The notes beneath the pieces were generated by a model, which saw nothing but the letters and a program-made list of their open reading frames with translations, was not told where the DNA came from and ran no database searches. Positions 54,331 through 62,300 of a stretch of DNA of 64,000 bases are shown here, one piece after another. How positions within the stretch are numbered: position 1 is the stretch's first letter; each line of letters begins with the position of its first letter. The DNA is taken from assembly GCF_002443255.2 (NCBI RefSeq), contig NW_019211455.1, positions 37,663,472-37,727,471 on the forward strand, in the 5' to 3' direction. This stretch comes from Varroa destructor (lineage: Eukaryota > Arthropoda > Arachnida > Mesostigmata > Varroidae). The translations under genes and the position numbers were made by a program.

Positions 54331-57300
54331 ATCGCAATTTATGCTGGTAAGTTGTACGATGCAATGATAAATAAGGATTAAAGAAGTTCCTCGTTCAAAC
54401 TCAATGGCGGGGTGCCATGCATGGATTTATGAACATGTCCTTGCTGTTATTTGTTGATTTGCCTCTACTGTATGCATAATTTAATACTAATATATGTGAG
54501 CGTGTGCGTGTGTATTATAGTGTCGTATGCGTCGCAACGGTCATCGTTTCTTACCGGCAACATTTTTCAACAATGGATCTGGGAGTTAGAAAGGAGAGTC
54601 GAATATCCTTGTGTCCTTCTCCTAGACACTAGTCCAGCCCATGTAAGTGTACGTAGCCCTTCCCATTTTTGCTTTGTTTCTAGCGTTTTTTAGATTTATC
54701 ATATTTTAATTAATTAAATAATCTATAGTTTAAACGATCCCGTTTGTTTTCCACGTGATAGACCAACGTAAAGATTTAAAAACCCTTCTGTTTTTGTTCG
54801 TTTTGCTTATCCCTGCCACCGCAATATAGCATCTGCCTCACTTGATCGATATGTACGTGATCTTAGTTTGTCTCCTCATATCTGCTAGGTAGGCTCTTAT
54901 GTTTACCCCATTAGTGACCCTTAGTATTCCTTCTAAAGACACTCAATCAACAAGCGAATCTCTATTGTATATTATGGGAACCGTAACCTACTGTTTTCCT
55001 TACAGGGTTACATTTAAAATAAAACCTAAATAACCTAAATAATAATAATATTTGTTTACTGATCATATACATCATTGCTGATAAACGTTGCTGATGATAT
55101 TCACTTTTGTAGAACAGCTACACGTCCACGTAAAAACATAAAAACCATGTCCATAGACATTCTGGACTATTATCCATTGTTACATCGAAAGTCCATTTCA
55201 AAGGCGGCAACGCCTTTGATCCGAAAGTCATCACAAATACATGTATTATAGCATTTGTACAGCTTTAATCAGCCCCTATGTTTCGAGTTTTACATCCGGT
55301 ACCGTCGTTAGGCATTCATACGACGGCCGGTTCCCAGGACAAAACAAGTCTGTTCCTACTCGGGTTCACAACGAATCTCTAAGATTAACAAAAAGATACG
55401 TTACCCACCGAGCTATTACGGGTACTATCTACAGATTTTTATTGAAAAAAAAGCGCTTGTTTTAGGCTCCCATCGAAGGGCCCAATTTCATGGGTGTACT
55501 TTGCCTGCATGATCTGACTTTACGTATAACTAATTTCAAATCACAGTTTTGTAACACACAGTCACAGGGGAACAGCACAAGATCTTCATCAATGATTTGG
55601 AAATCGGCGAATGTATTCGATTGGCGTGAATTTAGAGAATTAATATTTCACCATGTTTTGAAGAATAAACAAATACATACAAAGATATTTAATCGCACAA
55701 GCTTTCAGAAAAATCCTAGTTGGGACTTAATGGCCTAATTCTTCCTGAAATCATTGGCGTTTACTGTTCATCAACCTAATTCTGATATCCTGCAAGTACA
55801 GTTGCAATGCCATGTAAGGTATGTGCGCCCTTACTGAGAAAAAGACCTGTCCAAACTCCAATAATTTGCTCCTAGATAAAAGGGCTTCCAGGGTGCGAGA
55901 GACTAACAAAGAGAGTAAAAAAACTCCGTTAGTTACTCCCAATGAGTTGCTTACAAGGGTATCAGCGCGAAAGTGCCGTAGTACGCATACAAGACCATAT
56001 TCGCAATTGCTTTCGGGTTTCATAACGGATTAATTAATCTACTACGTTCAAGCCTGCTGTAATTTCTATTCCGTCGAAGTCCAACCTTGTACAAAATTGT
56101 TTCGTTTACAGGTAAGCGTACAAAGTGACAAAATAAAGCTACTTTTCCTACAGAACTCATTGCGTCAGCTGCAGCCACTCAATCAGGGAGCTGTGACCGA
56201 GTTTAAAGCGCGTTATAAGGCTGAAATGATTTCCCACGCGGACCAACAGGAGCAAAAAATCGCCAGAGAGCAGGGCAATCATCAGGGCAGCAGCAACTGT
56301 GCGATGCCAGCACTGCCAGCGCCCGATGCCCTTGTGCCCTTTTTGGACGCTCTGTATATCCTCAACGAAGCCTGGAACTCTCTTGCGAGGGAGACGCTAC
56401 TCGAATCGTGGACTAAGTCACAGTTGCTCCCGGTAAGGCTAATGTAATATAATACGCATTGCGTAGACACTCGCATTTATTAAGTCTATTTTAAAATTCT
56501 AAGCATAGTGATTTTTTTAAGGTAGGCCGAAAGCGAACAGGCACCAATGAATTACTAGTAATTTTAACGTTTTTTTTTTCTTACGACATATATAAACATA
56601 AAATGTTTGAAGAACATTCTGTTGTTCTACTCTGATGTACAGTAATACTAAGGAGGCAAATATGCCCAAATTTGCAATGCAATGAATAGCAAATCACCGA
56701 TTCAGCTGGATAATAACTCATTTTCTATCTATACAGGTTCGTATTTATTCTGGCAGACGAGATATTGAAGAGGAGGCCATTCATGAGTTAAGCCAATCCA
56801 TCAAAGCCAGTCGCCTATGTTGTGTCCAAGGCGATAGAGGGGGAGGAAGTGACCGAAGCGGCACTTCTGGCGGTTCCGGAGGTTCGGCGGCCGCCAGTCC
56901 CGCTGAGGGGCTCGAACCAAGTCGACGCGAAGTTGAAGAATACCTGCATCTCGACGACACATTCCCAACATCGTACTCTTTCTCAGAGGAAGCCTTTGAA
57001 AGTTCAAGCGCAACACAAGGTTATTCCTCAGAGGTAAGTTCAATCAACTTCTGTGCTCATAAATTTATTTCGGTCCGTATTTTATAAGTGCCTGTTTGCT
57101 TTCTTTAAAATCCATTGAAAATATATTGTAAACCAGAAAAGAACAACGACAGGGAAAACACGACCTTGATTCGATTTTCCCTTTACATGCAAGTTTATGG
57201 GTGGTTTTATGGTTCAAATGGATGGATTTTGGACGCCTAACGGAATTACGAGTATAGGGAACATTAAGTGTAATTGTATTAAAGCGGTTTTGCAAGCAGT

Positions 57301-57769
57301 TTTTTGATCTATGAATCATACTGATAAAACACATTTATCCATTTCAAAAAGGTGTATGCTTAATTAAGTGGCGTATTTACTTGTACCGTGTTTATTCTAG
57401 GCTATGGATGCTGCTTTGATGCAATATTACCATTTGCGCCGGTCCCGTCAACTCACGCCGGATGAGATCCTCGCGATGCTCGACAAGATGGAGCAATTTT
57501 TCACGCATCAGGCGCTCATTAGCTCGACGGATATGCTCGCCATCCAGTCGCTCCGTTCCAAGACATACAAGATAGCGAGCAATTACTATCCGTCCCAAGC
57601 GTCAGCTGTGGCCTCAACGCCGCCCGTCGTAACGCCTCCCGCCCTGAGCTCTGGAGCCCATCTCAGTGCTCAGTATACTCCACCTGCTCTACTTACCGGA
57701 ACGCCGTTGCTACCGCCGCCTGTACCAGTACCCCATCAGCAGTCACCCTTCCCCTCAACATCCTACTAA
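16243..57769 (+). CDS. Pogo/Tigger/CENP-B-like transposase-derived protein (7 exons, 968 aa)
   Basis: Exons are 16243-16962, 52311-53218, 53549-53718, 54521-54642, 56112-56432, 56737-57033 and 57401-57769. All introns are GT-AG and phases match (2,907 nt including stop). Domains in order: Ser/Gly/Asn/His-rich N-terminus (1-195) with a basic RPGRK run; CENP-B-type HTH (about 206-264) ending in the hallmark FKASNGWLYKFKERHGF; Pro/Ser/His-rich linker (265-515); DDE_1 domain (about 516-680) with RITVLLCSNASG, VLLLD and LQPLNQG blocks; an acidic segment; and a C-terminal helical, Pro-rich region. Catalytic positions read Ser536, Asp635 and Asn664 where active relatives have three Asp. The psq-type first HTH of pogo relatives is missing. 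I infer a nuclear DNA-binding protein without transposase activity. No terminal inverted repeats of an element flank the gene. No ortholog name is assigned. Confidence 0.9.
16744..16779 (+). repeat. Pure (AGC)12 coding repeat (poly-Ser)
   Basis: Twelve uninterrupted AGC codons inside exon 1 encode Ser168-179. The tract is duplicated in reverse in arm A'. Pure trinucleotide tracts of this type tend to vary in length. Confidence 0.93.
18651..18720. repeat. (CCT)n polypyrimidine tract
   Basis: About 70 bases of CCT units with two CTT-type interruptions, at the fold point of palindrome 1. The + strand is almost pure pyrimidine, a sequence class able to form triplex (H-DNA) structures. The second copy at 27911-27946 has a shorter tract. 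Confidence 0.93.
18691..18885 (+). repeat. 195-bp shared loop sequence, copy 1
   Basis: The unpaired centre of palindrome 1. It is identical base for base, and in the same orientation, to 27920-28114, the centre of palindrome 2. It begins with CTT(CCT)8 and ends GAACGAGTAT. In the likely true chromosome it occurs once and joins arm A to arm B. Confidence 0.94.
18886..21985 (-). repeat. Palindrome 1, right arm (A'), probable foldback artefact
   Basis: Reverse complement of 15575-18674. It starts in GGA units right after the shared 195-bp loop and ends at the base before the N gap. Every ORF of arm A reappears here on the opposite strand with identical translation, so there is no sign of sequence drift. 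Confidence 0.94.
20598..21317 (-). pseudogene. Inverted second copy of Tigger-like exon 1 (assembly ghost)
   Basis: A full-length, intact exon 1 with start codon, poly-Ser tract and splice donor, on the minus strand. No further exons of the gene follow it on this strand. It lies in the duplicated arm ending at the gap, so it is probably not a second gene. Gene finders will tend to call a truncated paralog here. Confidence 0.85.
21986..22010. other. Assembly gap, 25 N
   Basis: Twenty-five N between the outer end of arm A' and the outer end of arm B'. The fixed short length looks like a scaffolding placeholder, not a measured gap. Confidence 0.99.
22011..27910 (-). repeat. Palindrome 2, left arm (B'), probable foldback artefact
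   Basis: 5,900 bp, the reverse complement of 28115-34014; positions sum to 56025. It begins at the base after the gap. Even the 19-base homopolymer at 24781-24799 is the same length as its partner at 31226-31244, so the arms look like copies of one consensus. Confidence 0.94.
22419..22895 (+). other. Mirror copy of the 158-codon ORF (in arm B')
   Basis: An exact copy of the ORF at 33130-33606 minus, present only because it lies in the duplicated arm. It should not be counted as a second gene. Confidence 0.6.
27920..28114 (+). repeat. 195-bp shared loop sequence, copy 2
   Basis: Identical to 18691-18885. Here it is preceded by nine bases and arm B', and followed directly by arm B. Confidence 0.94.
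28800..29760. promoter_or_regulatory. GC-rich island inside intron 1 (arm B)
   Basis: GC- and CpG-richer than its surroundings, with overlapping ORFs on both strands. Two are exon-like: a + strand frame ending in a perfect GTAAGT at 29075-29080, and a minus strand frame (29519-29728) whose GQSVGG is followed by GTGAGT. No homology was recognised. It could be an alternative promoter or first exon, or a nested non-coding transcript. Confidence 0.25.
33130..33606 (-). CDS. Unrecognised 158-codon ORF, antisense in intron 1
   Basis: A single open frame with ATG, opposite in strand to the host gene. The translation is not low-complexity. It has a mixed composition, a hydrophobic stretch near residues 48-53 and an Ala/Ser-rich amphipathic middle. 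No signal peptide, zinc-binding pattern or known motif was recognised. No splice partner or promoter was identified. It may be a chance ORF, a nested gene, or one exon of an antisense transcript. Confidence 0.2.
   Translation of the reverse strand: MHFGSSLIVCKLVLYPSICLHMKQSCHSQARQKVPKRDNEILFTAQLYLVLLSVRSAHITERDFISNYISTVGNTFYGIEEAAVVLQAVHTAGTELSRAGITYLSLASQAASRFSETSATCSWQPANLSLKQTLANLVKETKEHKDVCPHNYLPGQLF
34015..34199. repeat. (TA)n(GA)n compound microsatellite
   Basis: After about 100 bases of unique sequence following the end of arm B, TA units run from 34117 to 34168 and GA units to 34194. The palindromic copy ends before this repeat. Confidence 0.9.
34200..37720. promoter_or_regulatory. 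GC-rich low-complexity island in intron 1
   Basis: Two GC-rich blocks (about 34.2-34.75 kb and 35.4-36.6 kb) and a C-rich block at 37.2-37.75 kb, rich in CpG, CTG/CAG and CCT words and separated by AT-rich DNA. Overlapping ORFs up to 210 codons occur on both strands but are compositionally biased. A 22-bp C-rich tract lies at 37546-37567. Possible internal promoter or enhancer; no supporting motif was found. Confidence 0.25.
38836..38854. repeat. (GGCA)n microsatellite
   Basis: About five tandem GGCA units. Confidence 0.88.
38901..38958. repeat. (GTCT)n/(CCGT)n microsatellite
   Basis: Interrupted GTCT, CCGT and ATCT units. The unit type is the same as in the upstream GC-rich region at 13.15 and 14.18 kb. 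Confidence 0.87.
45420..47800. other. Strand-asymmetric segment: pyrimidine-rich then purine-rich
   Basis: On the + strand, 45.54-45.95 kb is dominated by C and T (long TTC/CTT/CCT runs), while 46.38-47.75 kb is dominated by A and G. Between them is a mixed stretch of about 430 bp. ORFs on both strands here are Glu/Lys/Arg-rich or Phe/Leu/Ser-rich and reflect composition only. No gene is supported. Confidence 0.6.
47801..52310. other. Intron 1, distal AT-rich part
   Basis: AT-rich DNA with no recognised gene, ending in the exon 2 acceptor. It contains a short TA run near 49055-49071 and a CAGC microsatellite at 51396-51428. The acceptor TTTACTGTTTCAG at 52310 has a good pyrimidine tract. Confidence 0.6.
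51396..51428. repeat. (CAGC)n microsatellite
   Basis: About eight tandem CAGC units with one CTAGC interruption. Confidence 0.88.
52311..53218 (+). CDS. Tigger-like gene exon 2 (second half of HTH, linker, start of DDE)
   Basis: 302 codons plus two bases. It opens at Val241 and completes the CENP-B HTH with FKASNGWLYKFKERHGF (247-263). Then follows a 250-residue Pro/Ser/His/Gly linker with poly-Pro runs, and the first DDE_1 strand IYTVSETCLLY. In active relatives the last motif carries Asp before Glu-Thr; here it is Ser536. Donor GTGAGT is at 53219, phase 2. Confidence 0.93.
53549..53718 (+). CDS. Tigger-like gene exon 3 (DDE core)
   Basis: This exon completes Asn543, then encodes KLPNAERDTL and RITVLLCSNASGTHKLRPLV, matching the DDE_1 block that usually reads RVTVLLCANADG...KL.PLV. 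The acceptor is TATTACAG and the donor GTTAGT at 53719, phase 1. Confidence 0.93.
53769..53820. repeat. (TA)n microsatellite
   Basis: About 25 TA units with one GTA interruption, 50 bases after the exon 3 donor. Confidence 0.93.
54291..54327. repeat. (AT)n microsatellite
   Basis: About 18 AT units in intron 3. Confidence 0.93.
54521..54642 (+). CDS. Tigger-like gene exon 4 (second catalytic Asp)
   Basis: This exon completes Val600 and encodes residues 601-640. FLTGNIFQQWIWELERRV corresponds to the DDE_1 segment between strands. CVLLLDTSPAH carries Asp635, the one catalytic position that is kept. Acceptor TGTATTATAG; donor GTAAGT at 54643, phase 0. Confidence 0.92.
54643..56111 (+). other. 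Intron 4
   Basis: A 1,469-bp intron with no recognised gene. ORFs of 74-90 codons inside it (for example 55241-55465 plus, 55751-56023 minus) show no motifs. Its first 14 bases closely resemble the first 14 bases of exon 5; see findings. Confidence 0.85.
56112..56432 (+). CDS. Tigger-like gene exon 5 (third catalytic position, end of DDE)
   Basis: 107 codons (641-747), phase 0. KIKLLFLQNSLRQLQPLNQG matches the DDE_1 end, which normally reads ...LLQPLDQG; the Asp is replaced by Asn664. The following helix VTEFKARYKAEMI fits the family FKAHYRR segment. Donor GTAAGG is at 56433. Confidence 0.92.
56433..56736 (+). other. Intron 5
   Basis: A 304-bp AT-rich intron with donor GTAAGG and acceptor CTATACAG. 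It has no other feature. Confidence 0.85.
56737..57033 (+). CDS. Tigger-like gene exon 6
   Basis: 99 codons (748-846), open in phase 0 between acceptor CTATACAG and donor GTAAGT at 57034. It encodes a helical start, a Gly/Ser-rich spacer and an acidic segment, EVEEYLHLDD, resembling the acidic tail region of Tigger-type proteins. The correct frame is not the longest ORF here; it was chosen from phase and composition. Confidence 0.85.
57034..57400 (+). other. Intron 6
   Basis: A 367-bp AT-rich intron, phase 0, acceptor TTTATTCTAG. Nothing else was recognised. Confidence 0.85.
57401..57769 (+). CDS. Tigger-like gene exon 7 with stop
   Basis: 122 codons (847-968) plus TAA. The first half is an amphipathic helical region, ALMQYYHLRRSRQLTPDEIL through LRSKTYKIASNYY, likely an interaction or dimerisation segment. 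The end is a Pro/Thr/Ser-rich tail. Assigned from the open frame and the matching phase. Confidence 0.9.
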   Translation, partial: AMDAALMQYYHLRRSRQLTPDEILAMLDKMEQFFTHQALISSTDMLAIQSLRSKTYKIASNYYPSQASAVASTPPVVTPPALSSGAHLSAQYTPPALLTGTPLLPPPVPVPHQQSPFPSTSY

Positions 57770-57849
57770 AATAGAAGGATAGATGAGAGTAATCCTAGGC
57801 CTACCAAGTGTTACGACGGCGAAGTTGGTACCGATTAAAGGAAATCAGG

Positions 57850-57855
57850 AATAAA
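57850..57855 (+). terminator. Candidate poly(A) signal for the Tigger-like gene
   Basis: The first AATAAA after the stop codon, 80 bases downstream. Further AATAAA motifs lie at 58389-58394 and 59604-59609, so a longer 3' UTR is possible. Confidence 0.45.
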
Positions 57856-60136
57856 TTTCCTAACCCTGCACCCTAGATTTTGCCAGTACCTCGCATGCAG
57901 CAATAGTAAAGCAATTTATGGATGACTGCTCAAGAAGCAATGAACATCGAATGAGTTGAACGGTCCTACTGAAGTCAAATCTGTATGTTAGCATTTTTCC
58001 GGCTCAAGCTAATCAACCCAGTCCTATAAGCTGAAACGAGCACATTTCTCAGCACTCTTCTCCGTTGAACCGACTAGTTTCGTCGTCGTTTGAATCTACC
58101 GGCGGTTCTATCGACACAGGACGCCGTATAAAGAATTAAACCAATATACTACAAACACTACAATAAGTAGGTACAATATTTATCGCAGGAACAGACGCCC
58201 TTGTCGTATTGACATGCGATTTCCTGAATTTCTGACCTTCGTACTTGACTGTGATAATTAGAACCCTTGTATCATTTTACGGTTCGATCGAGAACAGTGC
58301 ACGCCACCTCCGAAAAGCCAACTGTTGAAACACACCCAGCATATCCCCTCTTAGCGCTATTTAAGCAATGATATCTAAATGCAGATACAATAAAAGGAAA
58401 CATATCAACGCAAGAGGGTTTGATAAGCAACGATGACGCCAACCTAAATAAACAAACATTATTATAGGGAAAACTGTGCCGACTTGAAAGAACCAATTAA
58501 ATTGAAGACGCATATCCTATGCAGTATCTATGCATTTCACCGAGCTCGGCAGTAGAAATCCTGCTCTGAGGATTCTTCCGAGCTGGCAACATACGTAGCT
58601 CATAATTCACCTAGCAAAGGCATTCTACGCCACCGATGGTACAAGTCTTCCGCTCCCGAGCCTGCTTTATCGGCATAGGGACGGATCTTAAGCAATATCT
58701 CAGCAGCCGTCGTCAGGTATCACCTAGGAAGTGGTGTGAGCCTATCTAGAGCTTAACCGACGCTGCGCACAGCTATCTTCGGAGACCGGTTTTCTGCAGT
58801 TCATTCAACAAAATGCCATATATCTAAACTAGTTCAAGAACGAACAGCTGCGTCTCAACGAATTTTCTCAGCGACAGTGTGTGTGTATGTCTCTCTTTTG
58901 TTTGTTTTTTTTTTTTTTTTTTCGGTTGATCACGATACATTCTGTCGTTGCATCCGCCATTACGCCACCGCTGTATAAAGCCGTGTCACGAAATATGTAT
59001 CGTGAAGTAAAGCGAGGAAATTGCACTATACAGTTACAATGTAACCAGAAGTGGCAATATGTAACCTTATAATTGTGCCTCATTTATAGGGTACCGTCCC
59101 GCCTATGTTCATGATCACACCAACGCCCCCATTGATTAATCTCTTCCCCCATTTGGTCGTTGCAGTAGTTTCAAGCTTCGGTAGAGCTCTATTCACACGT
59201 CGTGAGTCTGTCAGTGACCTATTTTGATAGAGATGTGTACTACTATTAACTAGAAGAGTAAGGAACAATACGAATAATATCATAATTGCCTACCTAGTGG
59301 CGCGGTTCCATACCCAGTAGGAAATGGTTGCAGTCAAGTAGTAACGCCTAACACAGTTGGTTGCTGGTGCAATTTTCTCAGTAACTGTATTCGACGAAAG
59401 CCAGAGGAAACGGTTGAAAAAGAGAGGCACGCAGTCTCATTCTATACCACTTAATGAACCAGCCACGACTGCAACCGCGATGACGCTCGCCATTATTGAA
59501 CTGTATAATAGCAGGACCGTGCCAGGCAAGAATAATAAGGATTAACAAACAAGCATCGTAGATAGAACAGCAACCGCTAGATAGACTAACAATAACAGCA
59601 AAAAATAAAGGTGACTCATGGTGGATAGCTAGTAATAGTTCTTCTAGTTATTTAGTCCGCTTCCGGGTGACAGGGTAGGAAGACTAAACGAGCGCGTCCA
59701 ATGGTCTGGGTACGTGCGTCCTCAGACCTTTGACTGGATATTAGAAGGATCAAACGCCAAACTGTTGTACATCGAACGACGACAGCCATTAATTAAGAAA
59801 AAAAAAAGAACATGTAACAATAGAGAACGTTAGTCGATGTCGTACAATGTTGGTCATATTCCTTATGGGTAAGAATGATATGACGATTGGATTACGTAAA
59901 ACGAATCACTGACAACACTGCACTTAGGCCCCTCAAGGCCAGCAAAGCAATAGAATACAGCGTATATATATACATATATATATATATATGGTAATGGTAA
60001 TGGTGAGAATGATGATGGTAAAAAACGAGGCACGACGAAAAAGGGTCACTCTGTTGGCGTTGCGGCCATCGACACATGTGGTATAGTGTATGTGCTATTC
60101 TATTTATAATAGTACATCGTAGTAGTGACATAATAC

Positions 60137-60155
60137 TGATGACGACGATGATGAC

Positions 60156-60190
<35 letters not shown>

Positions 60191-60275
60191 CGCTGATGCT
60201 GATGCTGATGATGAGGGTGGTGATGGTGATGGAGATGGAGATGGTGATGGTGATGGTGATGGTGATGGTGATGGT
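60137..60275. repeat. (GAT)n / (GGTGAT)n microsatellite
   Basis: About 140 bases of GAT, GCTGAT and GGTGAT units. It produces false poly-Met and poly-Ser/Pro ORFs. Confidence 0.95.
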
Positions 60276-60968
60276 GTGCTATTCGTTAATCCGTTTGGCG
60301 TTCGTAGCATGATCAGACCTTGGCAGGTAGTATCACGCGTAATCTGTCTGTGTTGCTGGCTAATTACTGTGTCACTTAGAAGTCCTAAACAAACGAAAAG
60401 CTGAAAAAGTACAGAGAACGTAATAGTTTCGGTGGTAACAATAATCACTTTTCTTACCATTATAAATAATAACGGGTCCTCTAGGCCGCGAACGTCGAGT
60501 TGATGATAACAAAAATGACGATAGTTATATCATTACGCAATAGGAATACGATAGCTCGGCGTATTGGTCACTGAGGGTATCCTATGCAACGATTCTCGGC
60601 CTATGTAGGTTAGGTTGGAATCGTTGGTCCTCCGCGTTTTTGCCCAGCGGTATTATTGCTGGGGTGTGAGGAACCAACGAATTAAACTGAACGACAGACA
60701 AAAATTCATACATATCATTATACCAATATTGATAAAGAGAAACGTTCACGTACGAAAGAGACTGTAGTAGTTCAGCCTAAGCTGGATAGCTTCGTCGTCG
60801 ACGCGCGCGAACAAACGAAGGAAAACACTTCGCTGGCAACGCCATATATTTCATAAATTATCATAAATACTATGTAGCCGCCAAACACAGAAAGAAAGAT
60901 AGACAGATTTCGCCTCTAATAGCAAACACAAGGAATGAGGAAAAACTATTATGACTATTATTATTGCT

Positions 60969-60992
60969 ATATATATATATATATATATATAT
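60969..60992. repeat. (TA)n microsatellite
   Basis: About 12 TA units. Confidence 0.9.
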
Positions 60993-62300
60993 ACCTCAGC
61001 ATACGTATCTAGTACCTTGTTGCGAAGTCCGACGTGGTCCAGACATCGTCATGACACGTTCAGGCCGCCATGCAATGTTAATATTGTGGTTAATACCAAT
61101 GTTAGTAGTGAGTGAAGAATAATAATAGTGCATAAGTAATAATAATAGTAACAGTTATTATAGTAATAATGACGAGAGATTATCTAAAATAAAGGAAGGA
61201 CAGAACGTTGGGAATAGGGTGAACATGTCGAACAGGAGAAGACGATCGTTGCAAAAGGCCTTCGGGAAAAGCGTCTACAAAAGCAGCGTACAATTGTTCG
61301 TAAACGTTTTACCACCGGCGCGTTGCCTGACCGCAGCAATAACCCACAAAGTAGAGACCAGCCGCCCTCTTAAACGACGGCAAAGACAAGAAAACCGCCA
61401 ATATCGACAGTAACAGTAATAAAAATTATATTAAATAACGACAAAATGAAGGAACAGTACGAACAAATATTAACGACAGGTTGAACTAACAGGCAGATAG
61501 ATCGATTGGATGCGGGTCGCCTCGCCACAAAGCGCCCAAAGGTTGCACGCGACCAACCCATCTCAATCGCAGCACGCTAACCAGCTGACAGGTTATTATC
61601 ATTATTATAAAAATGGCATGCCGAGGACGATGATCGAGTGATGTAAACGAGCGTTACCTCAATGTTTCCTCGAGAAAACGAACAAAACACTAAAAAATAT
61701 GCGAACGAGATAGACTAATACTAAAAAGGCTAAATCACGAAGAACTCGGCGCGTTCGAATATCGTCGAGATAAGTCAGCTAGCAATGATTGCAACAACAG
61801 AGGATGGGAACGGGAACATGAAGTAGGACTAGAAAAGGGAGAAAGGAGAAGACTGGAGCAGAACAAAAGCAACGTGAAGCAGATGAAGAAAGCATGATCA
61901 ATGAGACAAAGAACGATACCAGAACAAACAGAACAAAGTACTGCTAAATAAACATAAAGAAAACACAAAATGATTCCATTTTGGCAGAAAACCGTGTTTT
62001 CATTTTTGTTTTAAAATTATCGCTCAAAAGTTCTTCCGGACTTAAGCAGCATGTCAATTCGTAACCTCTGTAGTGTGACTGCGGAATCACTGAGGTCCTG
62101 TGTAATTGCGCTGCATATCAAGAAGTCGATTCAGGTTTTGTGCTAACTGTGGGCCAAATGTTTAGGGGCACAAACAGGCCAAAGGCGCGAAAGATCTAAC
62201 AAAGACCAACTTCTGACGTTCATCTGGACCTCTGACCTAGTTGATTGTGTAAATTTTTTCTTTGGTAACAGCTGCTATTTAACCTCTGCTAGCTTTCTTT

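Larger units (their letters stand above)
53719..54520 (+). other. Intron 3 with two TA microsatellites
   Basis: An 802-bp intron. Long TA runs lie at 53769-53820 and 54291-54327. It has nothing else recognisable. Confidence 0.85.
57856..62300. other. 3' flank of the Tigger-like gene
   Basis: No recognised coding frame. From about 59.3 to 62 kb the + strand is rich in A and ACGA/AACA words and interspersed with simple repeats, as seen in long 3' UTRs. Whether it is transcribed cannot be told. A GAT/GGTGAT repeat lies at 60137-60275 and a TA run at 60969-60992. Confidence 0.45.

Noticed and set aside
60076..60460. Poly-Met (+) and poly-Ser/Pro (-) ORFs
   Set aside because: Direct translation of the GAT/GGTGAT microsatellite.
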